Assembly: GCF_030518795.1 (NCBI RefSeq)
Contig: NZ_CP130427.1
Location: 6,014,001-6,078,000, forward strand
From: Micromonospora sp. NBRC 110009
GTDB lineage: Bacteria; Actinomycetota; Actinomycetes; Mycobacteriales; Micromonosporaceae
Reading direction: 5' to 3'
Length of the DNA: 64,000 nucleotides
Shown here in pieces: positions 25,719 to 34,276 of the stretch. The notes beneath the pieces were generated by a model. That model saw nothing but the letters and a program-made list of their open reading frames with translations, was not told the origin of the DNA and did no database searches. Both the position numbers and the translations under genes were made by a program. Position 1 is the stretch's first letter. Every line of letters begins with the position of its first letter.

Positions 25719-25938
25719 CCGGCGAACCGAGGCACGGACCGGCCCGACACGCGCGCGCTCGACGACGCCCGATCCGTCCGGTCGCCCGGGGCGGGACGCT
25801 GGCCGACCGGTCACGGAGCGTGAGATCGCGAGATGCGCCACATCCCACCGACGCGGACGGCCACGGCGTCACCGCAGCTCCGCTAGCCTGTCAGGCCGAG
25901 CATGGACACGATTCGGCCGAGCAGTCGGAGGGTATCGG

Positions 25939-28269
25939 GTGCGGGTGCTACCTACCGGTGACAACGACAACGCGGGTGGTTCCGCCGCCCCGACCCCGGG
26001 GCGGAAGCGGCGACGCCACCGCCTGCTGATCTTCCTGGCGGTCTTCGCGCTGCTGGCCGGCTCGGGCCTGGTGGCCGGCGGCTACTACTTCGACAGCGTG
26101 CCCACCCCCACCGACCTCAAACTGCCGGAGTCGACCACGGTCTACTACGCCGACGGCCGCACCCCGATGGCCAAGCTCGGCGCGGAGAACCGGACCATCG
26201 TTCCGTACGACCAGATGAACGACTCCGCCAAGCAGGCGATCGTCGCCGCCGAGGACCGCACGTTCTGGACCAACAAGGGGGTCGACTTCAGTGGCGTGCT
26301 CCGCGCCGCCTGGTCGAACCTGACCGGTGGCCAGCGTCAGGGCGCCTCCACCATCACCCAGCAGTACGCGCGGGTCGCGGCCGACCTGCGCGGGGTCACC
26401 TACTCGCGGAAGCTACGCGAAGCGGTCATCGCCTGGAAGCTGGACGACAAGTACCGCAAGCAGGACATCCTCGGCTTCTACCTGAACACGGTCCCGTTCG
26501 GCCGGGGCGCGTACGGGATCGAGGCGGCCGCGCAGACGTACTTCGGCAAGACGGTGCGCCGGGACGCCCCGCCGGCGCAGCAGCTCACCCAGGCCGAGGC
26601 GATGGTGCTCTGCGCGATGGTGAAGCAGCCGGAGGCGGACCCGAACGACCCCGAGGGCTCGCCCGGCTACGACCCGGGGCGCAACGCCAGGGCCAGGCAG
26701 AACTCGATCGACCGCTGGAACTACATCCGTGACGGCATGGTGAAGCTGGGCTACCTGACGCCGGAGCTGGCGGCGAACCTGGCGTACCCGGACTCGGTGA
26801 AGCCGATCGACCGGAACGCCGGGCAGTCCGGGCTCGACCGGCCCACCGGCCTCGTGGTCAACCACGTGCTCAGCGAGCTGCGCCAGACCGAGCAGTTCAA
26901 GGGCAAGCCGGACGAGGTCATTCGCGACGGCGGCTACAAGATCGTCACCACCGTCGACAAGCGGGTCCAGGACGCCGCCGAGGCGGCCGCCGACATCCGC
27001 CGCGACAGCGCGCCCGAGGCGGTCCGGGGCCAGCCGAAGAACTGGCAGGCGGCCCTCGTCGCGGTGGAGCCGGGCACCGGCCGGGTGCTCGGCTACTACG
27101 GCGGCAACGGGGGTTCCAGCGGCGCCGACTACGCCGGCTGGTACTACGACGAGAAGGGCCAGGCGCGGGGCTTCGGCCAGCACCCGCCGGGCTCGTCGTT
27201 CAAGGTGTACGACCTGGCCACCGCCGTGGAGAACGACATCTCCGTGAAGCAGCACTTCGACTCGCCGGACACCAAGGAGTTCCCCGAGTCGGGACGGACC
27301 AAGGGCAGCGCGGCGGGCCCGATCCGCAACGCCGAGCACGCCCCCTGCCAGCCGAACTGCGCCCTCTGGGAGGCCACGGTGGCCTCGCTGAACGTCACCT
27401 ACTTCGAGCTGACCGAGAAGCTGGGCGTCGCGAAGGTCATGGACATGGCCAAGCGGGCCGGCATCAACTCGATGTGGGAGACCGTGAAGGGCAATCCGCA
27501 GCCGCAGCGAGTGGACCTGCGCGAGCAGCCGGCCGAGGAGGTGGCCAAGCGCTTCTCCACGGAGGTCGGCATCGGCCAGTACGGCATCAGCGTGCAGGAC
27601 CACGCCAACGGGATGGCCACCTTCGCCGCCGGCGGCAAGCGCGCCGAGGCGCACTTCGTCCGGTCGGTGACCAAGGGCGACGAGAAGGTCTACAGCGAGC
27701 AGCTGAAGGCGACCGACCTGGGGCTGGACCAGGAGGCGATCGACCAGCTCGACTGGACGCTGCGCCGGGTGAAGGCCGCGAAGCTGGACAACGGCTGGGA
27801 CTCCGCCGGCAAGACCGGCACCTGGCAGGCCGGGCAGAGCACCACGCAGAACGTGCACACCTGGATGGTCGGCTGGACCGGGGCGCTGGCCGCCGCCGTC
27901 TGGCTCGGCACCACCGACGGCAAGCCGCTGAAGACCACGGACGGCAGCTACGAGGTGTACGGGTCGACCGGTCCGGGGCCGATCTGGCGGCAGTTCATGG
28001 AGCAGGCGACCGCCGCCATGAAGCTCGACCCGGACAAGTACCGGTTCGAGGACCCGAAGTTCCCCAACGACGCGCCGACCGAGACCGCTCCGCCGCAGCC
28101 GGCCCCCGCCACGTCCTCGGTTAGCCCGAGCGCCCAGCCGACGCCGGACGCGGAGCCGTCCAGCCCGAGCCCGAGCCCGAGCGACCGGAAGACGCCGCTG
28201 CCCACCTGGTCGCCGCCGGCGACGCCGCTGCCGAGCCTGTCCCCGTCGAAGAGCCGACGACCGGGCTGA
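25939..28269 (+). CDS. Bifunctional class A penicillin-binding protein
   Basis: A 776-residue membrane-anchored peptidoglycan synthase. After a basic cytoplasmic tail, one membrane helix lies at about 29-52. The GT51 transglycosylase domain shows E105 in AAEDRTFW, then GASTITQQYAR and FYLNTVPFGRGAYGIEAAA. The transpeptidase domain has the active-site SSFK (S419-K422) and KTGT (K625). Its C-terminal 70 residues are a Pro/Ser-rich tail, partly coded by a GAGCCC microrepeat near 28160. The enzyme polymerises lipid II and cross-links stem peptides outside the membrane. The GTG start follows GGAGGG. It is a separate transcription unit closed by a perfect hairpin. Confidence 0.93.
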   Translation: MRVLPTGDNDNAGGSAAPTPGRKRRRHRLLIFLAVFALLAGSGLVAGGYYFDSVPTPTDLKLPESTTVYYADGRTPMAKLGAENRTIVPYDQMNDSAKQAIVAAEDRTFWTNKGVDFSGVLRAAWSNLTGGQRQGASTITQQYARVAADLRGVTYSRKLREAVIAWKLDDKYRKQDILGFYLNTVPFGRGAYGIEAAAQTYFGKTVRRDAPPAQQLTQAEAMVLCAMVKQPEADPNDPEGSPGYDPGRNARARQNSIDRWNYIRDGMVKLGYLTPELAANLAYPDSVKPIDRNAGQSGLDRPTGLVVNHVLSELRQTEQFKGKPDEVIRDGGYKIVTTVDKRVQDAAEAAADIRRDSAPEAVRGQPKNWQAALVAVEPGTGRVLGYYGGNGGSSGADYAGWYYDEKGQARGFGQHPPGSSFKVYDLATAVENDISVKQHFDSPDTKEFPESGRTKGSAAGPIRNAEHAPCQPNCALWEATVASLNVTYFELTEKLGVAKVMDMAKRAGINSMWETVKGNPQPQRVDLREQPAEEVAKRFSTEVGIGQYGISVQDHANGMATFAAGGKRAEAHFVRSVTKGDEKVYSEQLKATDLGLDQEAIDQLDWTLRRVKAAKLDNGWDSAGKTGTWQAGQSTTQNVHTWMVGWTGALAAAVWLGTTDGKPLKTTDGSYEVYGSTGPGPIWRQFMEQATAAMKLDPDKYRFEDPKFPNDAPTETAPPQPAPATSSVSPSAQPTPDAEPSSPSPSPSDRKTPLPTWSPPATPLPSLSPSKSRRPG

Positions 28270-28273
28270 CGGC

Positions 28274-28308
28274 GGTGGCGGCGGTCCGCGCTCCGGACCG
28301 CCGCCACC
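28274..28308 (+). terminator. Hairpin after the penicillin-binding protein gene
   Basis: Perfect 15-bp arms (28274-28288 and 28294-28308) with a five-base loop start 5 bases after the stop. Its location argues against a CoA-transferase start upstream of 28326. Confidence 0.85.
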
Positions 28309-28325
28309 CGTGGAATGATCCAGCC

Positions 28326-29735
28326 GTGGCGCAGTCGACGGCGAACGCGGTACGGGCGGCGTGGACGGCGCTGGGCGGGGACCCGGCCGACCCGGCGACG
28401 GTGGACCTGCGCGGCCCGGCCGGCACGCTCCCGGCCCGGCTGCCCGTCACCGACCTGGCGGTGGCCTGCGTCGCGGCCGCCGGGCTGGCCGCGACCGAGC
28501 TGGGCCGGGCCCGGGGCCGCCACCCGGCCGGCCCGCTGATCGTGGACAGCCGGGCCGTGGCGGTGGCCTTCACCAGCGAACGGCACCTGCGTCTGGACGG
28601 GCGGGCGTTCACCGGCTTCGCCCCGCTGTCCCGGTTCTGGCCGGCCGCCGACGGCTGGGTACGCACCCACGCCAACTACCCGCACCACCGCGACCGCCTG
28701 CTGGCCGCGCTGGGCCTCGACCCGGCCACCGCCGACGACGACGCCCTGGTCGAGGCCGCGGCGGACCGGATCCGCGCCTGTCCGGCCACCGACGTCGAGG
28801 AGCGGGTGTACGCCGCCGGCGGCCTCGCCGTCGCGACCCGTACACCGGACGGGTGGGACGGCCATCCGCAAGCGGCGGCGGTCGCGGTGGAACCGCTCGT
28901 CCGGCTGGCCACGGACGGCCCGGCGGCGCCCCGCCGGTTGCCGCCCGCGCCGGCCGGGCTGCCGGCCGCCGGGGTACGGGTGCTGGACCTGACCCGGGTG
29001 ATCGCCGGACCGGTGGCCACCCGGTTCCTGGCGCTGCTCGGCGCGGACGTGCTCCGGGTGGACCCGCCGGGCCTGCCGGAGATCGGCGGGCAGCACCTGG
29101 ACACCGGCTCCGGCAAGCGCTCCACCCTGCTCGACCTGGGCCGGCCCGCCGACCGGGACCGGTTCGAGGCGCTGCTCGCCGAGGCCGACGTGGTGGTCGG
29201 CGGCTACCGACCGGGGGCGCTGGCCCGGTGGGGCCTCGCCCCCGACGCGCTGCGCCGCCACCGCCCCGACCTGGTGGTGACGTACCTGTCGGCGTGGGGC
29301 CCCACCGGCCCGTGGGCGGGGCGGCGCGGCTTCGACAGCCTGATCCAGGCCGCCACCGGGATCGCGGAGGTCGAACGGCATCCGGACGGCACGCCGGGCG
29401 TGCTGCCCGCCCAGGCGCTCGACCACGGCACCGGCTACCTGCTGGCGGCGGCGGTGCTGCGGGCGCTCGCCCTGCGGGCCCGGGACGGGGGCGCCTGGTC
29501 GGTGGAGCTGTCCCTGGCCCGGGCTGCCCGATGGCTGCGCCACGACCTGCCGGCCGGGCCGGCCGCGGCGGGCGCGGTGCCCGACCCCGGGCCCTGGTGC
29601 GACGAGCGGGACGCCCCGGTCGGCCGGCTCCGCTACGCGCTGCCGCCGGTCACCCTGCCGGGCGGTCCGCATACCTGGGCGACGCCGCCGAGCCGCTGGG
29701 GCGCCGACCAGCCGGCCTGGCTGCCGGTGACCTAG
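28326..29735 (+). CDS. CaiB/BaiF family III CoA-transferase
   Basis: I prefer GTG 28326 (469 residues) because the earlier in-frame GTG lies inside a terminator hairpin. The first 210 residues look like a degenerate copy of the family fold. The second half has the full set: VRVLDLTRVIAGPVATRFLA, ADVVVGGYRPGALARWGL, and GRRGFDSLIQAATG, whose Asp is in the place of the catalytic aspartate of formyl-CoA transferase. Family III enzymes move CoA between carboxylic acids, or racemise alpha-methylacyl-CoA. No substrate clue comes from the neighbours. The bipartite layout (weak first half, strong second half) is worth noting. Confidence 0.82.
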   Translation: MAQSTANAVRAAWTALGGDPADPATVDLRGPAGTLPARLPVTDLAVACVAAAGLAATELGRARGRHPAGPLIVDSRAVAVAFTSERHLRLDGRAFTGFAPLSRFWPAADGWVRTHANYPHHRDRLLAALGLDPATADDDALVEAAADRIRACPATDVEERVYAAGGLAVATRTPDGWDGHPQAAAVAVEPLVRLATDGPAAPRRLPPAPAGLPAAGVRVLDLTRVIAGPVATRFLALLGADVLRVDPPGLPEIGGQHLDTGSGKRSTLLDLGRPADRDRFEALLAEADVVVGGYRPGALARWGLAPDALRRHRPDLVVTYLSAWGPTGPWAGRRGFDSLIQAATGIAEVERHPDGTPGVLPAQALDHGTGYLLAAAVLRALALRARDGGAWSVELSLARAARWLRHDLPAGPAAAGAVPDPGPWCDERDAPVGRLRYALPPVTLPGGPHTWATPPSRWGADQPAWLPVT

Positions 29736-29761
29736 CCGGCGCGGCACGCCAGGGTGCCGGG

Positions 29762-30361
29762 TCAGGGAGCCAGCACCAGCTCGCCGAGCCGGTCGTCGAG
29801 GGCCGCCGCGTCCACCCCGCCCGGCCAGCCCCGCAGCAGCGCACCGCCCTTGGCGACGAGCACCACGGCCGGCGGTTCGCGGACCGCGTACGACCGCGAG
29901 ATCGCCCCGTCGCCGTCGACCACGACCGGGTACTCCACCCGGTGCTCCCGCAGGTAGCGCTGCACGTCCGGCGGCTTGTCCTCGGTGACCACCCCGACGA
30001 ACACCACCGCGTCGCGGTGGCGGCGGGCCAGGTCGCTCAGCGCGTCCTGGCGCTGCCCGCACAGGGTGCACCAGGAGCTGAAGAAGACCAGCACCACCGG
30101 CCGGTCGGCCCACAGGTCGGCGAAGGCGACCCGGCTGCCGTCGGTGAGCGGACCGGTGACGGCCGGCGCGCCGGGCGCCCCGGACGGGGCGGGCCGCAGC
30201 GCGCGACCCGCCGGCGCCGGGCCGGGCAGCGCCGCCGCGCCACCGGCGACCGGCTCCGTGCGCGCCGGCGCCCCGGCCCCGCCGGAGCAGGCGGCGGTGG
30301 CGAGCACCCCGGCCAGCGCCAGCGCCACGGCGGCCAGGCGGAGGGCGGGCCGGCGGGTCAT
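29762..30361 (-). CDS. TlpA-like thioredoxin-fold lipoprotein
   Basis: A 199-residue exported protein. The N-terminal lipobox is LATAAC, giving a lipidated Cys at about residue 25, then a Pro/Ala linker. The thioredoxin domain shows the redox motif CTLC in FFSSWCTLCGQ and the cis-Pro region VREPPAVVLV. Such proteins reduce or isomerise disulfides, or mature cytochromes, on the outer face of the membrane. The ATG overlaps the stop of the upstream lipoprotein gene as ATGA, so the two are co-translated. Confidence 0.87.
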   Translation of the reverse strand: MTRRPALRLAAVALALAGVLATAACSGGAGAPARTEPVAGGAAALPGPAPAGRALRPAPSGAPGAPAVTGPLTDGSRVAFADLWADRPVVLVFFSSWCTLCGQRQDALSDLARRHRDAVVFVGVVTEDKPPDVQRYLREHRVEYPVVVDGDGAISRSYAVREPPAVVLVAKGGALLRGWPGGVDAAALDDRLGELVLAP

Positions 30362-30789
30362 GACGGCACCACCGCGACCAGCGCGGGTCCCTGGCTGCTG
30401 TTCGGGGTGAGGGTGATCGGCGGGTGCCCGTCGACGACCAGGCCGTAGGCGTCCCGCTCGGCCACCGTGACCGGGACGTCGAACTCGCAGTAGGTGGGGA
30501 CGCGGGCCACCTCCAGGTCCTCCTCGAAGGTCGGCACCGCGGTGCCGGACGACAGCGCGCCCGTGGCGAGCGTCCGGCCGTCGGCGTCGACCACCTGGAA
30601 CGGTGCCCGGTTGTGGAAGTGGGTGTAGGGGCCGGTGCCGGCGCACTCCACGCCCTCCGGCCGGATGTTGATGTCCCGGACGAGCACCCGCACGGTCAGC
30701 GCCGACCGGGCTTCGTCCGCCTCACCGCACGCGGTCAGCGCGCCGGCGAGCAACCCCGGCACGCACAGCGCTGCCAGCAGGCGCCGCAT
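30358..30789 (-). CDS. Small lipoprotein of unknown function
   Basis: A 143-residue protein with signal peptide and lipobox LTAC (Cys at about residue 21). The mature part is beta-rich, ending VDGHPPITLTPNSSQGPALVAVV, with two further cysteines (VECAGTG and TYCEFDV) that may form a disulfide. It is translationally coupled to the TlpA-like gene. A disulfide-bearing client of the neighbouring redoxin is a reasonable guess but not shown. I do not recognise the family. Confidence 0.7.
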   Translation of the reverse strand: MRRLLAALCVPGLLAGALTACGEADEARSALTVRVLVRDINIRPEGVECAGTGPYTHFHNRAPFQVVDADGRTLATGALSSGTAVPTFEEDLEVARVPTYCEFDVPVTVAERDAYGLVVDGHPPITLTPNSSQGPALVAVVPS

Positions 30790-30815
30790 CAGTCCTCCCA
30801 GGTGGTCGGGGCGGG

Positions 30816-30846
30816 GCCCGGGGCGGTGGCGGGCACCGCCCCGGGC
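30816..30846 (-). terminator. Hairpin after the M6 protease gene
   Basis: Twelve-base arms GCCCGGGGCGGT and ACCGCCCCGGGC enclose a seven-base loop, 12 bases beyond the M6 stop. Confidence 0.75.
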
Positions 30847-30858
30847 TGGTCGCGTGGG

Positions 30859-32913
30859 TCAGCCGAGCAGCGCCCGGGGCCGCTCGACCCGGCACTGGCT
30901 GGTCACGGTCCTGCTGGGGTCGCTCTCCGAGGTGGCGGTGAGCGTCACCAGGGTGGTCGCTGTCGCGTCGGCGGCGGCGCCGACCGAGACGCTCACCGGG
31001 GTGGTGGCGCCGAACTCGGCCGTGGCCAGCTCGTTCGGCAGCTCCACCCGCCAGCCCACGCCACCGACGCTCGCCGAGAGCCGGTACACGTCGGACTTCA
31101 GGTACGCCTCGGCGTCCTCCGGGTGCTGCTGGTCGCCCGCCACGTACCGTCCGGTGTTGGTCAGGTCGAACGTGCAGCTGGCGCCGTTGCCGGTGGGCTG
31201 GCTCCGGGTGACCAGGGAGCCCTTGGAGAGCGCCACGCCGTGCTCGCTCGGGCCGGCGCCGTCCAGGGACCGCACCGCCACCGTGTACGACAGCACCCCG
31301 TCGCCGTCCCGGCGCACGTTGAGCACGTAGAAGTGCAGGCGGTTGGCCTCGTCCACGTACTCGTACTCGCTGCCGGAGTTGGCGCCGGCGTGGAACAGCG
31401 CGTCGGACAGCTGCCGGTAGTCACCCATGGTGAGCTTCTGCGGGGTCCCGTTCGGCTGGTAGAAGTCCACCATGTCGATGTCCTGCGGGTTGGCGTCGAC
31501 GACCCACACGAACGGGGCGCTGTCGGTGTTCTTCGTCTTGCTGATCAGCACGCCGTTGTCCGGGGTGAACGAGTCCGCGCCCATCCGGTCGACGACCTCG
31601 ACGGTGTAGTTGTTGTAGCGGCCACCGTCGCAGAGCGGGTCGGTGGTGACGCTGCACGCCGGCGCGCGGTCGGCGTTCATCGCGATGTTGATGCCGGTGA
31701 GCCCGCCCGGGCCGGCGTCCACCGCGCGGGCGGTGACGTCCGCGACCACCGGGCCGGAGGTGGCCAGCGCCTCCCGGGACAGCCGCAGCACGTGCTCCTC
31801 ACCGAGCAGCCCGATCTTCAGCTTGTCCCGGACGGTGTGCAGCGAACCCATCGAGCCGCCGTTGACCGGTGGGATCTGCCAGCGGGTGTGCGGCCCGCCC
31901 GGACCGTTGAAGGAACCGCGCGACATCATGCTCCAGATGCCGGTGTACGCGCGGCGCAACGGCGTGCCGTACGGGTTGTTGTAGTTGTCCCCGATGCTCA
32001 GCAGGTGGCTCAGCTCGTGCGCGTAGACGCCCATGCCCGAGCTCTCCGCCTGGGTGGACGAACCACCGCCGGCGTTCGGCCAGATGGTGGCGGCCGCCTT
32101 CCAGGAGGTCCACTCGACGTACCGGGTCTTCGCGTAGTTGGGCAGGGCGGGGTCGGGCGGGCCCCACGCGTCCGGCACGTCCTCCTTGGTCTGGAACATC
32201 ATCTGGCCGAACTCCTGCCAGGTCGAGGACTCGTCCTGGCCGGCGGAGAGGATGAAGACCAGTTCGAAGCTGTTGGCGACCTCGTCCCCGACGGCCGCGC
32301 GCCAGGCGCCGAGCCCGTCGGTACGGATGTTCCGGGCGCAGGTGTCCCCCGACGGGCAGGCGCCGGGGTTGAAGCCGTTGTCGATGCCGTACTGGTAGGA
32401 CTTGGACGGCATCTCGTACGGGCCGAAGCCGGTGAGGTCCACGCCGTACCGGCCGTTGGAGTCCTGCATCCAGTACTCGTGCAGGGTGTGGCCCCGGTTG
32501 AGGTCGCCCGGGGAGTTCAGGAAGTCGGTGTAGAACCGCGCGACCCGGTCCCGCGGCACGTTCGCGGCGCTGGCCTGGGGATTGCCGAAGACCGTGGCGC
32601 CGGCCGGCTTGGTGATGACGAACGGCTGGTCCGGGTAGTCGAGCGTGACCAGGGCGATCTTGAAGTTGCGGACCGATCCCCGCACGGTCGGGTCGGCCCA
32701 GTTCCGGTGGGGCACCGGCCGGTAGTCGTCCCAGGTCATCGTGTCGGGGTTCTGCCAGTGCTGCGGGTCGAGCACCTGGAACGGGGCGGGCCCGTCCGGC
32801 GGGTCGCCCGGTGCGGCGGCGGCCGGCCCGGAGCCGGTCGCGACCAGGACGGTCGCGGCGGCGGCAGCCAGCACCGAACGCCACACCGCACGCCTGGTGG
32901 GCAGCGGGTGCAT
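30859..32913 (-). CDS. Secreted M6-family (immune inhibitor A-like) metalloprotease
   Basis: A 684-residue exported protease. The ATG at 32913 follows GAGAGGTGA; the signal peptide ends near GPAAAA. The zinc motif is HELSH (H299, E300, H303) in YAHELSHLLSIGD, a form common in M6 proteins. After the catalytic domain come beta-sandwich regions, the last of which (about residues 560-680) resembles an Ig-like or NPCBM-type module. InhA-type enzymes degrade host or environmental proteins. A minus-strand promoter with TAGATT (32997-33002) is likely. It is a single-gene unit. Confidence 0.88.
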   Translation of the reverse strand: MHPLPTRRAVWRSVLAAAAATVLVATGSGPAAAAPGDPPDGPAPFQVLDPQHWQNPDTMTWDDYRPVPHRNWADPTVRGSVRNFKIALVTLDYPDQPFVITKPAGATVFGNPQASAANVPRDRVARFYTDFLNSPGDLNRGHTLHEYWMQDSNGRYGVDLTGFGPYEMPSKSYQYGIDNGFNPGACPSGDTCARNIRTDGLGAWRAAVGDEVANSFELVFILSAGQDESSTWQEFGQMMFQTKEDVPDAWGPPDPALPNYAKTRYVEWTSWKAAATIWPNAGGGSSTQAESSGMGVYAHELSHLLSIGDNYNNPYGTPLRRAYTGIWSMMSRGSFNGPGGPHTRWQIPPVNGGSMGSLHTVRDKLKIGLLGEEHVLRLSREALATSGPVVADVTARAVDAGPGGLTGINIAMNADRAPACSVTTDPLCDGGRYNNYTVEVVDRMGADSFTPDNGVLISKTKNTDSAPFVWVVDANPQDIDMVDFYQPNGTPQKLTMGDYRQLSDALFHAGANSGSEYEYVDEANRLHFYVLNVRRDGDGVLSYTVAVRSLDGAGPSEHGVALSKGSLVTRSQPTGNGASCTFDLTNTGRYVAGDQQHPEDAEAYLKSDVYRLSASVGGVGWRVELPNELATAEFGATTPVSVSVGAAADATATTLVTLTATSESDPSRTVTSQCRVERPRALLG

Positions 32914-33100
32914 CGAGTCACCTCTCAGGTCGGGGCTCAGGGGCGGGGCGATCGAGGGCGGGCGCTCGCCGTTCCGATCGATCACACCCGATGCCGAATC
33001 TAGGAGCCGGCCGGGAGGGTGGTCACCGTGCAGATGTCGGCAGGTGGGCGGGCGACTTCCGACACGTGCAGGACGCCGCCGACCGGTGCCGGCGACGCCG

Positions 33101-33988
33101 TTACCCGTCGGCGGCCCGCATCGCCCGCCCCATGTCCCGGCACAGCTGCGCCTCGGTCTCGGGGGACAGCGCGCCGCGCGGTGGGCGGCACGGCCCGCCG
33201 TACCGGCCGGCCAGCCCCATCGCCAGCTTCACCGCCTGCACCAGCTCCGGCTGGGGGTCCCAGCTGAACAGGTGGTACAGCTGGGCGTAGAGCGGCAGCG
33301 CCGCCGCCAGGTCGCGGGTGACGCAGAGCCGGTGCAGCCGCAGGCAGAGCCGGGGCAGCGCGTTGGGGCTGTGCCCGATCCACCCGGTCGCGCCGCACAC
33401 GGTCAGCTCCAGCAGCGCGTTGTCGGCCCCGACCAGGACATCGAGGTGGGGACAGAGCTCGCGGACCCGGTGCAGCCGGCTCACATCCGTCTCCCGCACC
33501 GCCACGACGCCGTCGGTCTCGGCGACGCGGGCGAGCAGTTCCGGGGTCAGGTCCACGGTGGACTCGCCTGGATCGTGGGACGCCACCACCGGCAGCCCGA
33601 CCGCGGCCACCTCGCGGTAGTGCGCGACGACCTCGGCAGCGGCGGCCGGATACCCGACCGGCGGCGGCGCCAGCACCGCCTGCGCCCCCGCCGCCAGGGC
33701 CTGCTCGGCCCACTGCCGGGACTGCCGGCTGCCGTACCCGCCGACGCCCGGCACCACCGCGCAGCCCCGCGGTGCCGCCTCGACGGCGGCGCGGACCACG
33801 TCGGCGCGCTCGCCGTCGGAGAGGGCCCGGTACTCCCCCATCGGGCCGCACGGCGTCACGCCCTGGCAGCCCTCGTCGGCCAGCCACCGGACGTGCTCCT
33901 GGAGCCGGTCGTGGTCCAGCGAGAGGTCGGCCCGGAACGGCGTGGGGACGGCGACGATGACGCCCTGCCAGGGCGTGGTTGCGGCCAC
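33101..33988 (-). CDS. DapA/NAL-fold protein lacking the usual catalytic residues
   Basis: A 295-residue TIM-barrel protein that aligns over its full length with dihydrodipicolinate synthase/N-acetylneuraminate lyase. The start is GTG 33988. The opening GVIVAVPTPF and the block DEGCQGVTPCGPMGEYRAL are clear, but the G-T-T-G-E motif reads G-P-M-G-E. The Y-N-x-P-G strand reads SHDPG, so the catalytic Tyr is missing. The Schiff-base strand reads VVAVRETDV, with Arg (codon CGG) where the Lys should be. This argues against classical aldolase chemistry. It is divergent from a PucR-type regulator and shares promoter features with the CocE gene. Either a pseudoenzyme or a changed activity is possible. 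Confidence 0.8.
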   Translation of the reverse strand: MAATTPWQGVIVAVPTPFRADLSLDHDRLQEHVRWLADEGCQGVTPCGPMGEYRALSDGERADVVRAAVEAAPRGCAVVPGVGGYGSRQSRQWAEQALAAGAQAVLAPPPVGYPAAAAEVVAHYREVAAVGLPVVASHDPGESTVDLTPELLARVAETDGVVAVRETDVSRLHRVRELCPHLDVLVGADNALLELTVCGATGWIGHSPNALPRLCLRLHRLCVTRDLAAALPLYAQLYHLFSWDPQPELVQAVKLAMGLAGRYGGPCRPPRGALSPETEAQLCRDMGRAMRAADG

Positions 33989-34074
33989 GACGTGTTCCCT
34001 TCTCGGACACTGCGGTCGGCCGGCGTACCCAAGGCCGGGACGCCCGCCCTGGCCCCTCGGGCCGGCACCCGCAC

Positions 34075-34150
34075 ACGTTAGGGGCGGTGCCGGTCGGGGT
34101 CTTCCGACAGATGCCGGAAGACCCCGGCGCGGTCCGGCTACGGCTGTCGC
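34075..34150 (-). promoter_or_regulatory. Promoter/operator of the DapA-like gene with shared 13-mer
   Basis: On the minus strand a -10-like TAACGT is at 34080-34075, with AAGACC 17 bases upstream. The 13-mer CTACGGCTGTCGC (plus strand, 34138-34150) lies 150 bases from the start codon and 58 bases from the -10-like element. The same arrangement is found before the CocE gene at 37558-37633. Confidence 0.55.
34096..34125. promoter_or_regulatory. 11-bp inverted repeat in the DapA-like/PucR intergenic region
   Basis: GGGGTCTTCCG and CGGAAGACCCC flank an eight-base spacer. It overlaps the predicted -35 of the DapA-like gene and is the best candidate operator for the adjacent PucR-type regulator. 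Confidence 0.6.
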
Positions 34151-34276
34151 GGTGCCGGCACGGGGGATTGCGCAGCGGCCAACATCATCGGAAGGTAAGC
34201 CAACGGTCCTACCAGCACACTCCCGGCCCGGGCCGTGCGGAGAGCCGCCGGTACCGGGCCGGTCCGGGGGGAGCGC

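Noticed and set aside
28275..28325. Earlier GTG start for the CoA-transferase
   Set aside because: It lies within the terminator hairpin of the penicillin-binding protein gene.
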